Shown here one piece after another: positions 45,544-54,896 of a stretch of 64,000 nucleotides of DNA (the first letter of the stretch is position 1; each line of letters opens with the position of its first letter). The DNA is taken from contig NZ_PVYX01000002.1 in assembly GCF_003001695.1 (NCBI RefSeq), positions 1,488,001-1,552,000 on the forward strand. The letters run 5' to 3'. A program made the translations under genes and the position numbers. The notes beneath the pieces were generated by a model that was given only the letters and a program-made list of their open reading frames with translations, searched no databases and was not told the origin of the DNA. The DNA comes from Flagellimonas meridianipacifica. GTDB taxonomy: Bacteria > Bacteroidota > Bacteroidia > Flavobacteriales > Flavobacteriaceae.

Positions 45544-45564
45544 AGATTATCGATAAAATAATCT
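45544..45564. promoter_or_regulatory. inverted repeat between proline dehydrogenase and aroB
   Basis: AGATTAT/ATAATCT flank a 7-base centre, and TTATCGATAA at 45547-45556 is itself a 10-bp palindrome. It shares ATCGATAAAA with the repeat at 41805. CGATAA also occurs at 45539, giving a direct repeat 12 bases apart. It is a candidate operator for proline dehydrogenase. Confidence 0.45.
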
Positions 45565-45587
45565 TTATTTAGTGGATTATTTGCATT

Positions 45588-46643
45588 ATGAATTCAATAG
45601 CATCTGGTTCATACGAAGTGTATCTGGAGGAATTGGCGGAGGCGGCAATAAACCAGCATATCAAGGTAAAAGACTATTCCAAGGTTTTTGTTTTGGTAGA
45701 TGAAAACACCAAGCAGCACTGTTTACCCAAACTCCAAAAAATAGTGGGGCCCGTTGTTGATGAAATTCTTGAAATTCCATCCGGTGAAGAAAACAAAACC
45801 ATACAGACCTGTACAACTGTCTGGCGCAATCTTTCAGATTATGGAGGTGACAGGCAAAGTCTGCTCATCAACTTGGGTGGCGGGGTACTTACCGATTTAG
45901 GCGGATTTGTAGCTTCTACATTTAAACGGGGTATCGATTTTATAAATATTCCCACTACCCTATTATCTATGGTTGATGCGTCAATTGGTGGAAAAACAGG
46001 AGTTGATTTCGGTTCCTTGAAAAATCAGATTGGGGTTATCAACCAACCTCAAATGGTACTTATTTTTCCAGATATGCTGAAAACCTTGGATGCTAGGCAA
46101 ATCACCAGCGGTTTTGCCGAAATGCTGAAGCATGGATTGATTAAGAGCAGCGAGTATTGGGATTCCTTAAAAACCGTTGACGATTATACACATGCTGATT
46201 ATATCAGAAAGTCCATTGCCATTAAAAACGATGTGGTCATGGAGGATCCAACGGAAAAAGGGATTCGAAAAATATTAAATTTCGGGCATACCTTGGGGCA
46301 TGCCATAGAGTCTTATTTTTTAAAGAACCCTGAAAAGTCTGCTTTACTGCATGGGGAAGCGATTGCTATTGGAATGATTTTGGAAGGATACCTTTCCCAT
46401 GAACTCAAAGGCCTGTCCATGCTTTCTTTAGAAGATATCAAAACCACCTTTCTCCAACATTTTGAGAAAGTGGATTTCTCAGAAGAAGATGTCAAGATTA
46501 TTGTCGACCTATTAAAGCATGATAAAAAGAACACACACGGTAATATCAATTTTGTATTGTTACAAGACATAGGCGCTGCTATTTTGGATGTAAAAGTACC
46601 TACTCCTCTTTTTGAAAAAGCGTTTGCATACTACAATCAATAA
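45588..46643 (+). CDS. aroB: 3-dehydroquinate synthase
   Basis: AroB cyclises DAHP to 3-dehydroquinate in the shikimate pathway, using NAD and a divalent metal. Features are SGEENKTIQTC near residue 65, NLGGGVLTDLGGFVASTFKRG near 100, IPTTLLSMVDASIGGKTGVD near 125, and the metal ligands in LNFGHTLGHAIES and LLHGEAIAIGM near 235-265. At 351 residues it is full length. It stands alone. Confidence 0.97.
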   Translation: MNSIASGSYEVYLEELAEAAINQHIKVKDYSKVFVLVDENTKQHCLPKLQKIVGPVVDEILEIPSGEENKTIQTCTTVWRNLSDYGGDRQSLLINLGGGVLTDLGGFVASTFKRGIDFINIPTTLLSMVDASIGGKTGVDFGSLKNQIGVINQPQMVLIFPDMLKTLDARQITSGFAEMLKHGLIKSSEYWDSLKTVDDYTHADYIRKSIAIKNDVVMEDPTEKGIRKILNFGHTLGHAIESYFLKNPEKSALLHGEAIAIGMILEGYLSHELKGLSMLSLEDIKTTFLQHFEKVDFSEEDVKIIVDLLKHDKKNTHGNINFVLLQDIGAAILDVKVPTPLFEKAFAYYNQ

Positions 46644-46737
46644 TTGGTTCATATACTAATTTTGGATATTGACAACTCTTCATTCACATAAGATTCTAAA
46701 TTTTATAGCTTAGGTAGAGAAATCAAAACTACCTGCC

Positions 46738-47082
46738 ATGAAACGAATTTTAATAGACTACAAAAAGTTAAGCCATGATGTGGCTGCCCGTCTTATTGAC
46801 TCATATCCTTATGGCTATGGCGATGAAGATATCATTGTGTTGAAAAAACCGAACGGAGAAATTGTTGAGGCGGTGGAGGTGCGTACAGAAGAGGCCATCT
46901 ACCTAGTGAAGATTAGTAAAAGTCTTTCCAACTTCATTTCAAATTTTGAGGAAAACATTGAAAAGGAATTGGATAAGAAAGTTGACAAGGAAATAGCCCT
47001 AGCTCAAGATGAGTCGCATCCGGACCATTCCGAATTTGAAGCCGACCCAGATTCCAACCCAGAAAAAGACGGCTTATTATAA
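46738..47082 (+). CDS. conserved flavobacterial hypothetical protein, 114 aa
   Basis: This small, acidic, soluble protein has an alpha/beta N-terminal part (MKRILIDYKKLSHDVAARL, YPYGYGDEDIIVLKKPNGE) and a strongly acidic tail (residues 90-114). No named domain is recognised. It is monocistronic; TAAATTTT, a near-match to the -7 element, lies upstream. The function is unknown. Confidence 0.85.
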   Translation: MKRILIDYKKLSHDVAARLIDSYPYGYGDEDIIVLKKPNGEIVEAVEVRTEEAIYLVKISKSLSNFISNFEENIEKELDKKVDKEIALAQDESHPDHSEFEADPDSNPEKDGLL

Positions 47083-47096
47083 AAGGACTACTTTAT

Positions 47097-47603
47097 CTAC
47101 AAATAACGCTCTCGGATTACGTTGAAATGATGGATTTGATGTCCACAGATAACATGTCCCAGTGCCCGCACACTCATTGGAGAACCACTCGCTATTCCCA
47201 TCCTTATCAATATATCTTCATTAAATGATTTGAAGAGTTGTATGGAAGAATTACGAACCGTCAAAAACTCTTCAATAATTTCTTTTCTAGAACGAATCCC
47301 TGCCTTGGACTCAGGCACATAATCATCCTGTTCAAATCCAGGCAAAGGAGTCTTGTCATTTCTTGCAAACCGAAAAGCCCTGTGCTGAAATACTCTTTCG
47401 GCATCAATCAAATGCATGAGCAATTCAGAAACTGTCCACTTTCCTTCATCATAGGCATAATTCATCCTATCATCCGGAATGCTTGAAACAAAATCTTGAA
47501 ACTCGTTTAGACCTTTTTCCAATGTTTGGAGAAAAGGTGCATCACCGGACAAAGCAATATAGTTCCCATAGTAGGGATGGTATTCACTATCGGAAAGGGA
47601 CAT
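47097..47603 (-). CDS. DinB-like protein
   Basis: This 168-residue DinB/YfiT-superfamily four-helix protein has metal-type histidines in WTVSELLMHLIDAERVFQHRA near residue 50-70 and RALGHVICGHQIHHFNVI near 145-160. Members are metal-dependent transferases or of unknown role. It starts 10 bases after the Lrp regulator gene and is probably co-transcribed with it. It is a different DinB-like protein from the one in the his operon. Confidence 0.92.
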   Translation of the reverse strand: MSLSDSEYHPYYGNYIALSGDAPFLQTLEKGLNEFQDFVSSIPDDRMNYAYDEGKWTVSELLMHLIDAERVFQHRAFRFARNDKTPLPGFEQDDYVPESKAGIRSRKEIIEEFLTVRNSSIQLFKSFNEDILIRMGIASGSPMSVRALGHVICGHQIHHFNVIRERYL

Positions 47604-47613
47604 CTTGGTAAAA

Positions 47614-48093
47614 CTATAGCTCGTTAAAAATAGTATGCATCAAACGTTTTTTATCGTTGATGCTTTCCTCCAAAGAGATCATAGTTTCCGTTCTGCTAAT
47701 ACCGTCTATGTCGTCTATTTTGAAGATGATGTTTTTCGCATGGGTCGTGTCCCTTGCGCGGATTTTACAGAATATATTGAACTTACCCGTAGTAATATGG
47801 GCAACGGTTACATATGGAATTTGATTTAAACGCTCAAGGACAAATTTTGTTTGATGGGTTTTCTCAAGGAAAATACCAACATAGGCTATAAAGGAGTATC
47901 CCAACTTTACATAGTCCAAAGTCAAGGAAGAACCTTTGATAATACCCGATTCCTCCATCTTCTTGACTCTAACGTGCACAGTACCAGCAGAAATCAATAG
48001 TTTTTTAGCAATATCCGTAAATGGAGTACGGGTATTGTCAATTAACATATCTAAAATTTGGTGGTCTATTTCGTCTAATTTTACTTTTGTCAT
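47614..48093 (-). CDS. Lrp/AsnC-family transcriptional regulator
   Basis: The N-terminal winged helix-turn-helix (about 1-55) reads IDHQILDMLIDNTRTPFTDIAKKLLISAGTVHVRVKKMEESG, quoted by its IDHQIL start. The RAM ligand-binding domain follows (about 65-155), with VTVAHITTGKFNIFCKIRA. Such regulators sense amino acids. The ATG at 48093 is chosen over a TTG 7 codons upstream. Its TACTTTTG promoter lies 18 bases upstream. Proline and alanine dehydrogenase genes nearby are plausible but unproven targets. Confidence 0.94.
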   Translation of the reverse strand: MTKVKLDEIDHQILDMLIDNTRTPFTDIAKKLLISAGTVHVRVKKMEESGIIKGSSLTLDYVKLGYSFIAYVGIFLEKTHQTKFVLERLNQIPYVTVAHITTGKFNIFCKIRARDTTHAKNIIFKIDDIDGISRTETMISLEESINDKKRLMHTIFNEL

Positions 48094-48111
48094 AGTTAAT
48101 AGTATTTTCAA

Positions 48112-48119
48112 CAAAAGTA
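48112..48119 (-). promoter_or_regulatory. -7 element TACTTTTG of the Lrp gene
   Basis: This perfect TAnnTTTG match lies 18 bases before the ATG, giving a leader of roughly 12-14 bases. The region upstream is an A/T run with no clear -33 TTG. Confidence 0.5.
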
Positions 48120-48201
48120 GTTAATTAAGAAAATAAACGTAAAAAAAAACCCGTTTTTTTAAAAAAAATGTAACAGCTTACAAATAGAGTCAATAATTCT
48201 G

Positions 48202-49299
48202 TTAAAGATGAATTAGCAATTCCAATATCTCTTTTTGGCTGGAAAGTGAATCAAAGTCTTCAGAAACTGTCAAATCCAACTCCAAATGCCCGTAAAAATC
48301 TTCAAGAGTTCCCACCTCATCCACTTTTGGCTTAAATTCAATACTGTTGGCATTGAGAATTTCCTCATATCGAATACCCACTGAATTCCCGGTTTCTATA
48401 TTGGGATTAACAACCGAAGCATTCTTTATTAATACATCGAAGAAAAACTTATGGTTCTCAGGAATGGATGCATATTCGGAAACCTCAAAATTGTCCAACT
48501 TATTTTCAGAAATAATTTCCAACGCTTCTATCAAAGCGAAGAATATGAAGCGTCTTGTTTCTTCGCGTTCATAGTCATTTGGATAATGTCCAGCTTCAAA
48601 AAGCACTGTAGGAACTTTTTTCATTTGAAAGGAATCCCCGATACAATTGGCATTGAAAGCATCATCATATCTTCCCACTTGTCCAGGTATTTCTTGCTGC
48701 AATCTATGATTCATGCCAACAATCAATTTCATGGCCTCTACCCTACTATCTGTAATACTTCTTTGGCTATCGCTCGCCGGTGATAAAAAGGAAACCGTTG
48801 CAACTTGGTCTGTACCTCCAACGTTGAACAGTGTCCGCTGATCATGCAGATTAAAACAAAAATTAGGCTGAAAGGATTCGAAAACGGACCACAAAATATT
48901 GGTTTCGGCTTGTGAACGATTTTGTGCATCCCTATTTAAATCAACCTCGTTTGCATTTACCCTCGTGTATGCTTTTGCGCCATCTGGATTAAGCATGGGC
49001 AGAATTACCAATTTGCAATTTTTTAGGATTTCATTGGAAATGTCACTGTTAGAACTTAAGAAATTAACCAAGTCCAAAACAGCCTTGGTTGTTGTTGATT
49101 CATTACCATGCATCTGCGACCACATGAGCACTTTTTTTTCACCTGTACCTAAGGTAATGGAATAAATAAGCTGGCCATTTTCGGATTTGCCAATGGTATC
49201 AACGTATTGTTCTGGCAAGCCAGGTAACCATGTTTTTGTCAAGTGGTTCAAGGTAACATAACGTCCTTCCACACTTTCTTCTTTGTATAAATGATGCAT
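48202..49299 (-). CDS. M14-family zinc carboxypeptidase
   Basis: The zinc site is complete: His64 and Glu67 in SQMHGNESTT, and the third ligand in FNLHDQ near residue 150. The substrate Arg segment VNANEVDLNRDA is near 122, and the catalytic Glu is in VLFEAGHYP near 238. There is no signal peptide, so it is likely cytoplasmic, perhaps a peptide or cell-wall peptide carboxypeptidase. It runs in the same direction as the Lrp-DinB genes, with 108 bases between. Confidence 0.92.
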   Translation of the reverse strand: MHHLYKEESVEGRYVTLNHLTKTWLPGLPEQYVDTIGKSENGQLIYSITLGTGEKKVLMWSQMHGNESTTTKAVLDLVNFLSSNSDISNEILKNCKLVILPMLNPDGAKAYTRVNANEVDLNRDAQNRSQAETNILWSVFESFQPNFCFNLHDQRTLFNVGGTDQVATVSFLSPASDSQRSITDSRVEAMKLIVGMNHRLQQEIPGQVGRYDDAFNANCIGDSFQMKKVPTVLFEAGHYPNDYEREETRRFIFFALIEALEIISENKLDNFEVSEYASIPENHKFFFDVLIKNASVVNPNIETGNSVGIRYEEILNANSIEFKPKVDEVGTLEDFYGHLELDLTVSEDFDSLSSQKEILELLIHL

Positions 49300-49332
49300 G
49301 TATTAATGAATACCAGTTCCTTTAAGAGATTA

Positions 49333-49359
49333 CAAATCTATATTCATTTTTGTTTACAA
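49333..49359 (-). promoter_or_regulatory. promoter of the M14 peptidase gene (TTG-N16-TAGATTTG)
   Basis: TAGATTTG at 49333-49340 lies 33 bases before the ATG, with a TTG at 49357-49359. The 16-base spacing is one shorter than usually reported. Confidence 0.45.
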
Positions 49360-49541
49360 AAGTTAATTCAATGATTACTTCATGTTACAAATGTGAATAA
49401 TTTTTAGTATTAAAATCCAACTTACGATACTTTTGTAAATAGAATCTTTAAAATAATCTATAAAATCTTATAAATCAAATTTATAAATATTTTTATATGA
49501 ACTTTTACTTCAAATTCTGGTATACATTTCACGAAAACAAA

Positions 49542-49573
49542 TTGCTTCCTTTGTTATAATTGATTTACTTTTG
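49542..49573 (+). promoter_or_regulatory. promoter of the XRE regulator (TTG-N21-TACTTTTG)
   Basis: TACTTTTG at 49566-49573 and TTG at 49542-49544 are 21 bases apart, and the GTG start follows 19 bases later. A second TACTTTTG at 49428-49435 could be an alternative. The rest of 49300-49592 is very AT-rich and holds nothing else that I can name. Confidence 0.6.
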
Positions 49574-49592
49574 ATACAAAGAAGTTACAAGA

Positions 49593-49988
49593 GTGAACAA
49601 TGGATTTGTAAATAGGATAAAAATCATTTTGGAACATTATGATTTAGGTGTTTCAGCGTTTGCGGATAAGATTGGAATTCAAAGGTCCAGTATGTCCCAT
49701 ATCCTAAACGGGCGAAATAAACCTAGCCTTGACTTTGTGATGAAATTGGTTAAGACTTTCCCCGAAGTCAATTTGTATTGGTTGCTGAATGGAAAAGGCA
49801 GTTTTCCAGAAGATGACGACTCAACCTCTGCCCTTCCTTCCGTAACTGAAGCAGAAGGAATTTCAAACAAAAATGCATCCAAGAAGATTGAAGAACTCTC
49901 GAATACAAACTCAAACAAGGAGATTTCAAAAATTGTTCTGTTCTACAACGACGGAACCTTCGAAACTTTCAATCAAAAAAAGCAATAG
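49593..49988 (+). CDS. XRE-family helix-turn-helix regulator
   Basis: The N-terminal HTH_3 domain (about 8-62) reads LGVSAFADKIGIQRSSMSHILNGRNKP, given by its key IQRSSMSHILNG recognition helix, followed by VNLYWLLNGKGSFP. The rest (65-131) is a Ser/Asn-rich linker and a short beta segment (IVLFYNDGTFETF). The start is a GTG. A DNA-binding protein with a short C-terminal tail of this type is often seen next to envelope genes. The target is unknown. Confidence 0.9.
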   Translation: MNNGFVNRIKIILEHYDLGVSAFADKIGIQRSSMSHILNGRNKPSLDFVMKLVKTFPEVNLYWLLNGKGSFPEDDDSTSALPSVTEAEGISNKNASKKIEELSNTNSNKEISKIVLFYNDGTFETFNQKKQ

Positions 49989-50030
49989 CTTTTTAATCTT
50001 TATAATTGACTTTACCTTTACTTTGCGGAC

Positions 50031-50408
50031 ATGATTAGATTATATCTTTCCGTATTCGTTTTGGTTTTTATTTTTTCTTGCAGTGCTCCTCCCCAGCGAA
50101 AATGTTTGGATTTTAAGGAAGGTAAATTTTCGTTCACCACCCAAATTGATGGGGAAGAAAAAAAGACAGTTTTCGAGAGAACCGAGAAAATTGAAATAGA
50201 CTATTTTGAAGGAAAACAGGATACTTCCTCCATACGTTGGATCAATGATTGTGAATATGTATTGAAAAATCTAAATCCCAAGAGTAAAGCCGAAGAAAAA
50301 TCTATCCATATAAAAATATTGACTACAACGGATTCTTCTTATACATTTGAATATAACGCTATTGGCGATACCAGAAAATTTAAAGGTACCGCGTTTAAAA
50401 TACACTGA
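50031..50408 (+). CDS. predicted lipoprotein, 125 aa
   Basis: A signal peptide ends at a lipobox-like IFSC with Cys17, so it is probably a lipoprotein. The mature part is beta-rich, with two further cysteines (Cys24 in KCLDF and a Cys in NDCEYVL). From memory, related flavobacterial proteins are labelled DNA topoisomerase IV; nothing in this sequence supports that, and the name probably arose from parC/parE nearby. It lies 2 bases before the terC start and is co-transcribed. Confidence 0.8.
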   Translation: MIRLYLSVFVLVFIFSCSAPPQRKCLDFKEGKFSFTTQIDGEEKKTVFERTEKIEIDYFEGKQDTSSIRWINDCEYVLKNLNPKSKAEEKSIHIKILTTTDSSYTFEYNAIGDTRKFKGTAFKIH

Positions 50409-50410
50409 CC

Positions 50411-51223
50411 ATGTTCGAAATCTTTACAAGCCCAGATGCCTGGATGGCATTGTTGACACTTACCTTTCTTGAAATCATTTTAGGTATTGACAACATTATT
50501 TTCATTTCAATTGCAGCCGGAAAGCTTGAGCAAAAAGACAGAAAAAAAGCTACCAACCTTGGACTGGTATTGGCCATGGGTATGCGAATTGTTCTTCTTT
50601 TCGGAATAACGTGGCTCACAAAACTAAAAAAGCCTTTTTTGGTTTTGGATGAGGCCTGGATAAAAGGTGGAATCAGTTGGCAAGCACTTATTCTTTTTTT
50701 GGGAGGACTGTTCCTGTTGTATAAAAGCACCAAAGAAATTCATGAAAAGGTAGAAGATAAAGGTCATGATGAGAGGGAGGTCACAAAGGCACGTTCCTCC
50801 TCCCTTACCAATGCCATAATCCAAATAACGGTCATCAATATTGTTTTCTCTTTCGATTCGATTCTTACCGCAATTGGTATGACCAACGGGATATCGCCGA
50901 ACCCAACGGATGCTCTTGTACTCATGGTGACCGCGGTGGTCATCTCGGTCTTGATAATGATGTTATTCGCCAATCCGGTAGGAGAATTTGTAAATAGGCA
51001 TCCTTCCATTCAAATCCTAGGATTGTCATTTTTGATTCTTATCGGTTTTATGCTGATTACCGAAGCGGCCCACCTATCCCATTTAATCGTCTTTGACAAT
51101 GAAATCGGTGCAATACCCAAAGGATATCTCTACTTTGCCATTGCTTTTTCACTCATGGTAGAGTTTTTCGATTTACGTATGAAGAAGAACAAATCAAAAC
51201 CGGAAGAGGTATTGGAAAAATAA
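50411..51223 (+). CDS. TerC-family integral membrane protein
   Basis: This 270-residue protein with about seven membrane helices carries the TerC signature LGIDNIIFISIAAGKL near residue 22 and INIVFSFDSILTAIGM near 145, with conserved Asp residues in the membrane. The family is linked to metal-ion (manganese) export and tellurite resistance. It follows the lipoprotein gene by 2 bases and ends one base from the convergent desaturase-like gene. The ion carried cannot be read from the sequence. Confidence 0.93.
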   Translation: MFEIFTSPDAWMALLTLTFLEIILGIDNIIFISIAAGKLEQKDRKKATNLGLVLAMGMRIVLLFGITWLTKLKKPFLVLDEAWIKGGISWQALILFLGGLFLLYKSTKEIHEKVEDKGHDEREVTKARSSSLTNAIIQITVINIVFSFDSILTAIGMTNGISPNPTDALVLMVTAVVISVLIMMLFANPVGEFVNRHPSIQILGLSFLILIGFMLITEAAHLSHLIVFDNEIGAIPKGYLYFAIAFSLMVEFFDLRMKKNKSKPEEVLEK

Positions 51224-51224
51224 G

Positions 51225-52181
51225 TTAGTTTGGACGGTTATACACCAAGTCTGGATATTGCTCTTGATGTTCTTTATGTAATTTCTGCTGTTGTTTTACG
51301 GTCAACGTGCTTCCATCATGGCTCCAGCCTGGAGGTCCAAACACATACATGAATTTGTGATACCAGTTTTTTGATTTTTTGACATCATTCCAAATGTCCT
51401 TGAACTCATGGGTAAGTATTACAACTGGATTATAGGAATTTGGCGAGTGAATTACACCATACTTCACATCTATATCATCATCCAATTCTTTCCATGTACC
51501 AAACGCCTTATCAAATATGTTGAGGAAACCCCCATGGTTTTTATCCAGATATTCCACGTTTTGTGCGTGATGAACTTGGTGCATGGTGTGCGTATTAAAG
51601 ATTTTTTCAAGAAAACCCAGCTTTGGAATGTACACAGAGTGCAATTGAAACTGCCATAGCGCTTCAATACCCAAACAAACCACAACCATTTCGGGCGGGA
51701 ATCCGATAGCGGGCATCCACATATAGAACAGAGGTTTATACAAAATGGTAAACCATCCATTTCGCACGGCGGTACCTAGATTAAAATTATCGGAAGAATG
51801 ATGAACAATATGGGCCGCCCAAAGGATACGTATTTCGTGATTTGCCCTATGAAACCAATAATACGTAAAATCATCAGCCAACTGGCAAATAATCCAAATA
51901 TACCAAGCATACCCAAAAGACTCATAGCCCAACAAGTTTTGCCTTGTTCCATCAACAATGGGATTCCAAAATTCATAGACGGTTTCAAAGAGCACTATCG
52001 CAAAAATGACTTTGAACAAAGGTCCAAGAAGGGCCGAGCCCACTCCCATAAAACCACTAGCCGCCAAATCTTTCCAATTGTAAAGATGGTCATCTCCATG
52101 GGTTTTGCTATACGTAAGTTCAAATAAAATAAAGGCAATAAAAACGGGTACGCCGTAAACCAGCGGGTTAGTAAAATCCAT
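51225..52181 (-). CDS. sterol desaturase/fatty-acid hydroxylase superfamily protein
   Basis: This 318-residue membrane di-iron protein carries the His boxes HRANHE near residue 118, HIVHHSS near 130 and HQVHHAQN near 210, matching the superfamily's HxxxH, HxxHH and HxxHH. Several membrane helices surround them. Bacterial members hydroxylate lipids, carotenoids or sphingolipid-like chains; in flavobacteria it could act on ornithine lipids or carotenoids. The substrate is unknown. It is separated from parC by about 60 bases. Confidence 0.92.
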   Translation of the reverse strand: MDFTNPLVYGVPVFIAFILFELTYSKTHGDDHLYNWKDLAASGFMGVGSALLGPLFKVIFAIVLFETVYEFWNPIVDGTRQNLLGYESFGYAWYIWIICQLADDFTYYWFHRANHEIRILWAAHIVHHSSDNFNLGTAVRNGWFTILYKPLFYMWMPAIGFPPEMVVVCLGIEALWQFQLHSVYIPKLGFLEKIFNTHTMHQVHHAQNVEYLDKNHGGFLNIFDKAFGTWKELDDDIDVKYGVIHSPNSYNPVVILTHEFKDIWNDVKKSKNWYHKFMYVFGPPGWSHDGSTLTVKQQQKLHKEHQEQYPDLVYNRPN

Positions 52182-52240
52182 ATAATGTAATTCAGCTAAT
52201 GGTTTGGTGTGTCGGCGACTAAAATAGGTAGAATATGTGA

Positions 52241-54868
52241 TTAAAACAAAGTGGGTTGGTCCGAATCGTCATCATTTGTCTTTACATCGGTATCATTGAT
52301 TTCTATGGCCTCTTCGTCTACTACCTCAATCTCCTGAGCGCTAACCTCTTCAGGCTCCTCAAAAGGTAGGGACTCCAAAGCATTGATGTTCTTTACCTTA
52401 TCAGATGTCAATTGATTTCCTATGGCCTTTATACCTTTGATGGCGATGAAATCTTCCAAATCCACTTTTTGATTTGGTTTGGCATCTTTGCCCCTTGGCT
52501 TTACAAACTCAATTTCTATTACCGGGCGCCAGTCTGTTGAAACCAATTCCATAAAGGATTTAGGATGGTCAGAAATCACAATTTCTTCCTTATTTGGATT
52601 TTCCACCACAAAACGTTTGACATAATAGCGTTCCTTCTCCCCTTCATAATGAACAACTGACAACGGTTTATTGGGTTTCCATTTTTCGAGGACAATCATA
52701 TTGTCATCAAACCGCGTCAAAAGGTCCGGGGCAATGGTTTTCACCCTTCCCTTTTGGTCAATAACCAATAACAAATCCTCCCCTTTGAACTCTCCCAGTA
52801 GCTCTCCACGACCGTCAACATTTAGGCGATTTACAACATCATCAAACCAAATTTTCCTAGGTTTTAGTGTAGAAACTCCTTTCTCTTTGAGTTCAATGCG
52901 CTTCACAGGATATTTAGTGACCAAATTCCCTTTCGAAGCCCTTCCTTTAATGAGGACATCGGCAAAATCCAAATCCCATTTAAGCTTTTTGATGCTTCCA
53001 GATTGCCGCAGCATCACCGTAACAATTTCTGCCTCACCATTTAGGTTTGCTGTGAAGTAAAGAACATCGGCACTGACCTTGGTTCCGGCAAGTTGATAGA
53101 TTTTATCCCGCGTGACTCCAGTGACGTTGAATCGTTTTATGTAGCTAGACCCTCCTTTTCCTTCCTTATAAATCATATTATAAGTAGTCCGGCTATCCTT
53201 CTTTTTAAAAACCCCTACATGAACGATATTCTTGCCCACAAATGTCTTGGCATCCACTTTGGTGACCATCATTTCCCCTTTTTTGGTGAAGACAATGATG
53301 TCGTCTATATCGCTACAGTCTGTAACGTATTCATCTTTCCGCAAGGAAGTACCAATAAAACCTTCTTCGCGGTTCACATAGAGTTTGGTATTCCGGATTA
53401 CTACCTTGGTAGCCTCAATATCATCAAATATTTTAATCTCGGATTTACGCTCTTTGCCCTTGCCATACTTCTTCTTCAGGTCTTTGAAATAATCAATGGC
53501 ATATTCGACAAGATGTTCTAGATGATGTTTGGTTTCAGCAATTCTGTCATTGAGACTTTCAATCAATTGCTCGGCCTTCTCCAAATCAAATTTTGAAATA
53601 CGTTTAATACGAATTTCGGTAAGACGAACGATATCTGCCTCGGTTACTTCTCGTTTTAAGTGCTTGGTATGAGGCTTTAAACCTTTATCAATGGCAGCAA
53701 TCACTCCTTCCCAGGTCTCTTCTTCTTCTATATCTCGATAAATCCTATTCTCGATAAAAATACGCTCAAGCGATGCAAAATGCCATTGTTCCTCTAGCTC
53801 ACCTAACTGTATTTCAAGCTCTGCTTTAAGCAATTCCACGGTATAATCCGTGGAGCGTTCAAGCATCTCTTTTACCCCTATGAACAACGGTTTGTTATCC
53901 TCAATGATGCATCCCAAAGGAGAGATTGAAGATTCACACGAAGTAAAAGCATACAGGGCATCAATGGTTTTATCAGGAGAAATCCCATTGGGGAGATGAA
54001 TCAATATTTCGACCTCCGCAGCGGTATTGTCCTCAATCTTTTTGATTTTTATCTTTCCCTTATCATTTGCTTTGAGAATGGAATCTATCAAAGAAGAGGT
54101 ATTGGTTCCAAAAGGGATTTCTTTAATGACCAAAGTATTTTTATCCAAGGTGGAAATCTTGGCCCGAACCCGTATTTTACCTCCTCTAACTCCGTCGTTA
54201 TAGTTGGTGACATCAATGATTCCCGAAGTGGGAAAGTCAGGGAATAATTTGAATCGCTGTCCTTTTAGATGCTTAATGGATGCATCAATCAATTCGTTAA
54301 AGTTATGTGGCAATACTTTGGTCGATAGGCCAACGGCGATTCCTTCCGCACCTTGAGCCAACAACAATGGAAACTTTACCGGAAGATTTACAGGCTCTTT
54401 CTTTCTACCATCATAAGAAAGTTGCCATTCAGTGATTTTCGGGCTGTAAACAACATCCAATGCAAACTTTGACAGTCGTGCTTCAATATATCTGGAAGCT
54501 GCTGCCCCATCGCCTGTCAATATATTTCCCCAATTCCCCTGAGTGTCAATTAATAGGTCTTTCTGACCCAATTGAACCATCGCATCGGCGATACTGGCAT
54601 CCCCATGTGGATGATATTGCATGGTGTGCCCAACTACATTCGCTACTTTATTGTAGCGCCCATCATCCAACTCCTTTAAGGAATGCATTATTCGGCGCTG
54701 TACAGGTTTAAACCCATCCTCAATAGCAGGTACGGCTCTTTCTAAAATTACATAAGAGGCATAATCAAGGAACCAATCCTTGTACATACCTGTAACTTTG
54801 GTAAGCGCTTCTTGGGAGTTATCTTGGTTTTCAAAACCTTCTTCGTTCAATGCGTCATTCTCTTCCAT
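52241..54868 (-). CDS. parC: DNA topoisomerase IV subunit A
   Basis: The 875-residue A subunit cleaves and rejoins DNA to decatenate chromosomes. The breakage-reunion domain (about 20-480) has FKPVQRRIMHSLKEL, the HPHGDASIADAMVQ helix, and the catalytic Tyr in AAASRYIEARLS near residue 128. At the position of the quinolone-relevant Ser of GyrA/ParC there is Ala, followed by Ser. The C-terminal part (500-790) is beta-pinwheel-like and ends in an acidic tail. It is 28 bases downstream of parE. Confidence 0.95.
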   Translation of the reverse strand: MEENDALNEEGFENQDNSQEALTKVTGMYKDWFLDYASYVILERAVPAIEDGFKPVQRRIMHSLKELDDGRYNKVANVVGHTMQYHPHGDASIADAMVQLGQKDLLIDTQGNWGNILTGDGAAASRYIEARLSKFALDVVYSPKITEWQLSYDGRKKEPVNLPVKFPLLLAQGAEGIAVGLSTKVLPHNFNELIDASIKHLKGQRFKLFPDFPTSGIIDVTNYNDGVRGGKIRVRAKISTLDKNTLVIKEIPFGTNTSSLIDSILKANDKGKIKIKKIEDNTAAEVEILIHLPNGISPDKTIDALYAFTSCESSISPLGCIIEDNKPLFIGVKEMLERSTDYTVELLKAELEIQLGELEEQWHFASLERIFIENRIYRDIEEEETWEGVIAAIDKGLKPHTKHLKREVTEADIVRLTEIRIKRISKFDLEKAEQLIESLNDRIAETKHHLEHLVEYAIDYFKDLKKKYGKGKERKSEIKIFDDIEATKVVIRNTKLYVNREEGFIGTSLRKDEYVTDCSDIDDIIVFTKKGEMMVTKVDAKTFVGKNIVHVGVFKKKDSRTTYNMIYKEGKGGSSYIKRFNVTGVTRDKIYQLAGTKVSADVLYFTANLNGEAEIVTVMLRQSGSIKKLKWDLDFADVLIKGRASKGNLVTKYPVKRIELKEKGVSTLKPRKIWFDDVVNRLNVDGRGELLGEFKGEDLLLVIDQKGRVKTIAPDLLTRFDDNMIVLEKWKPNKPLSVVHYEGEKERYYVKRFVVENPNKEEIVISDHPKSFMELVSTDWRPVIEIEFVKPRGKDAKPNQKVDLEDFIAIKGIKAIGNQLTSDKVKNINALESLPFEEPEEVSAQEIEVVDEEAIEINDTDVKTNDDDSDQPTLF

Positions 54869-54896
54869 TAAGAAGGATAAATTATCTGGTTTAGAG

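Noticed and set aside
50031..50408. DNA topoisomerase IV as the name of the small lipoprotein
   Set aside because: It has a signal peptide and no topoisomerase motif; the true subunits are encoded at 52241-56750.
53093..53521. A 142-codon plus-strand frame
   Set aside because: It is the antisense shadow of parC and has no features of its own.
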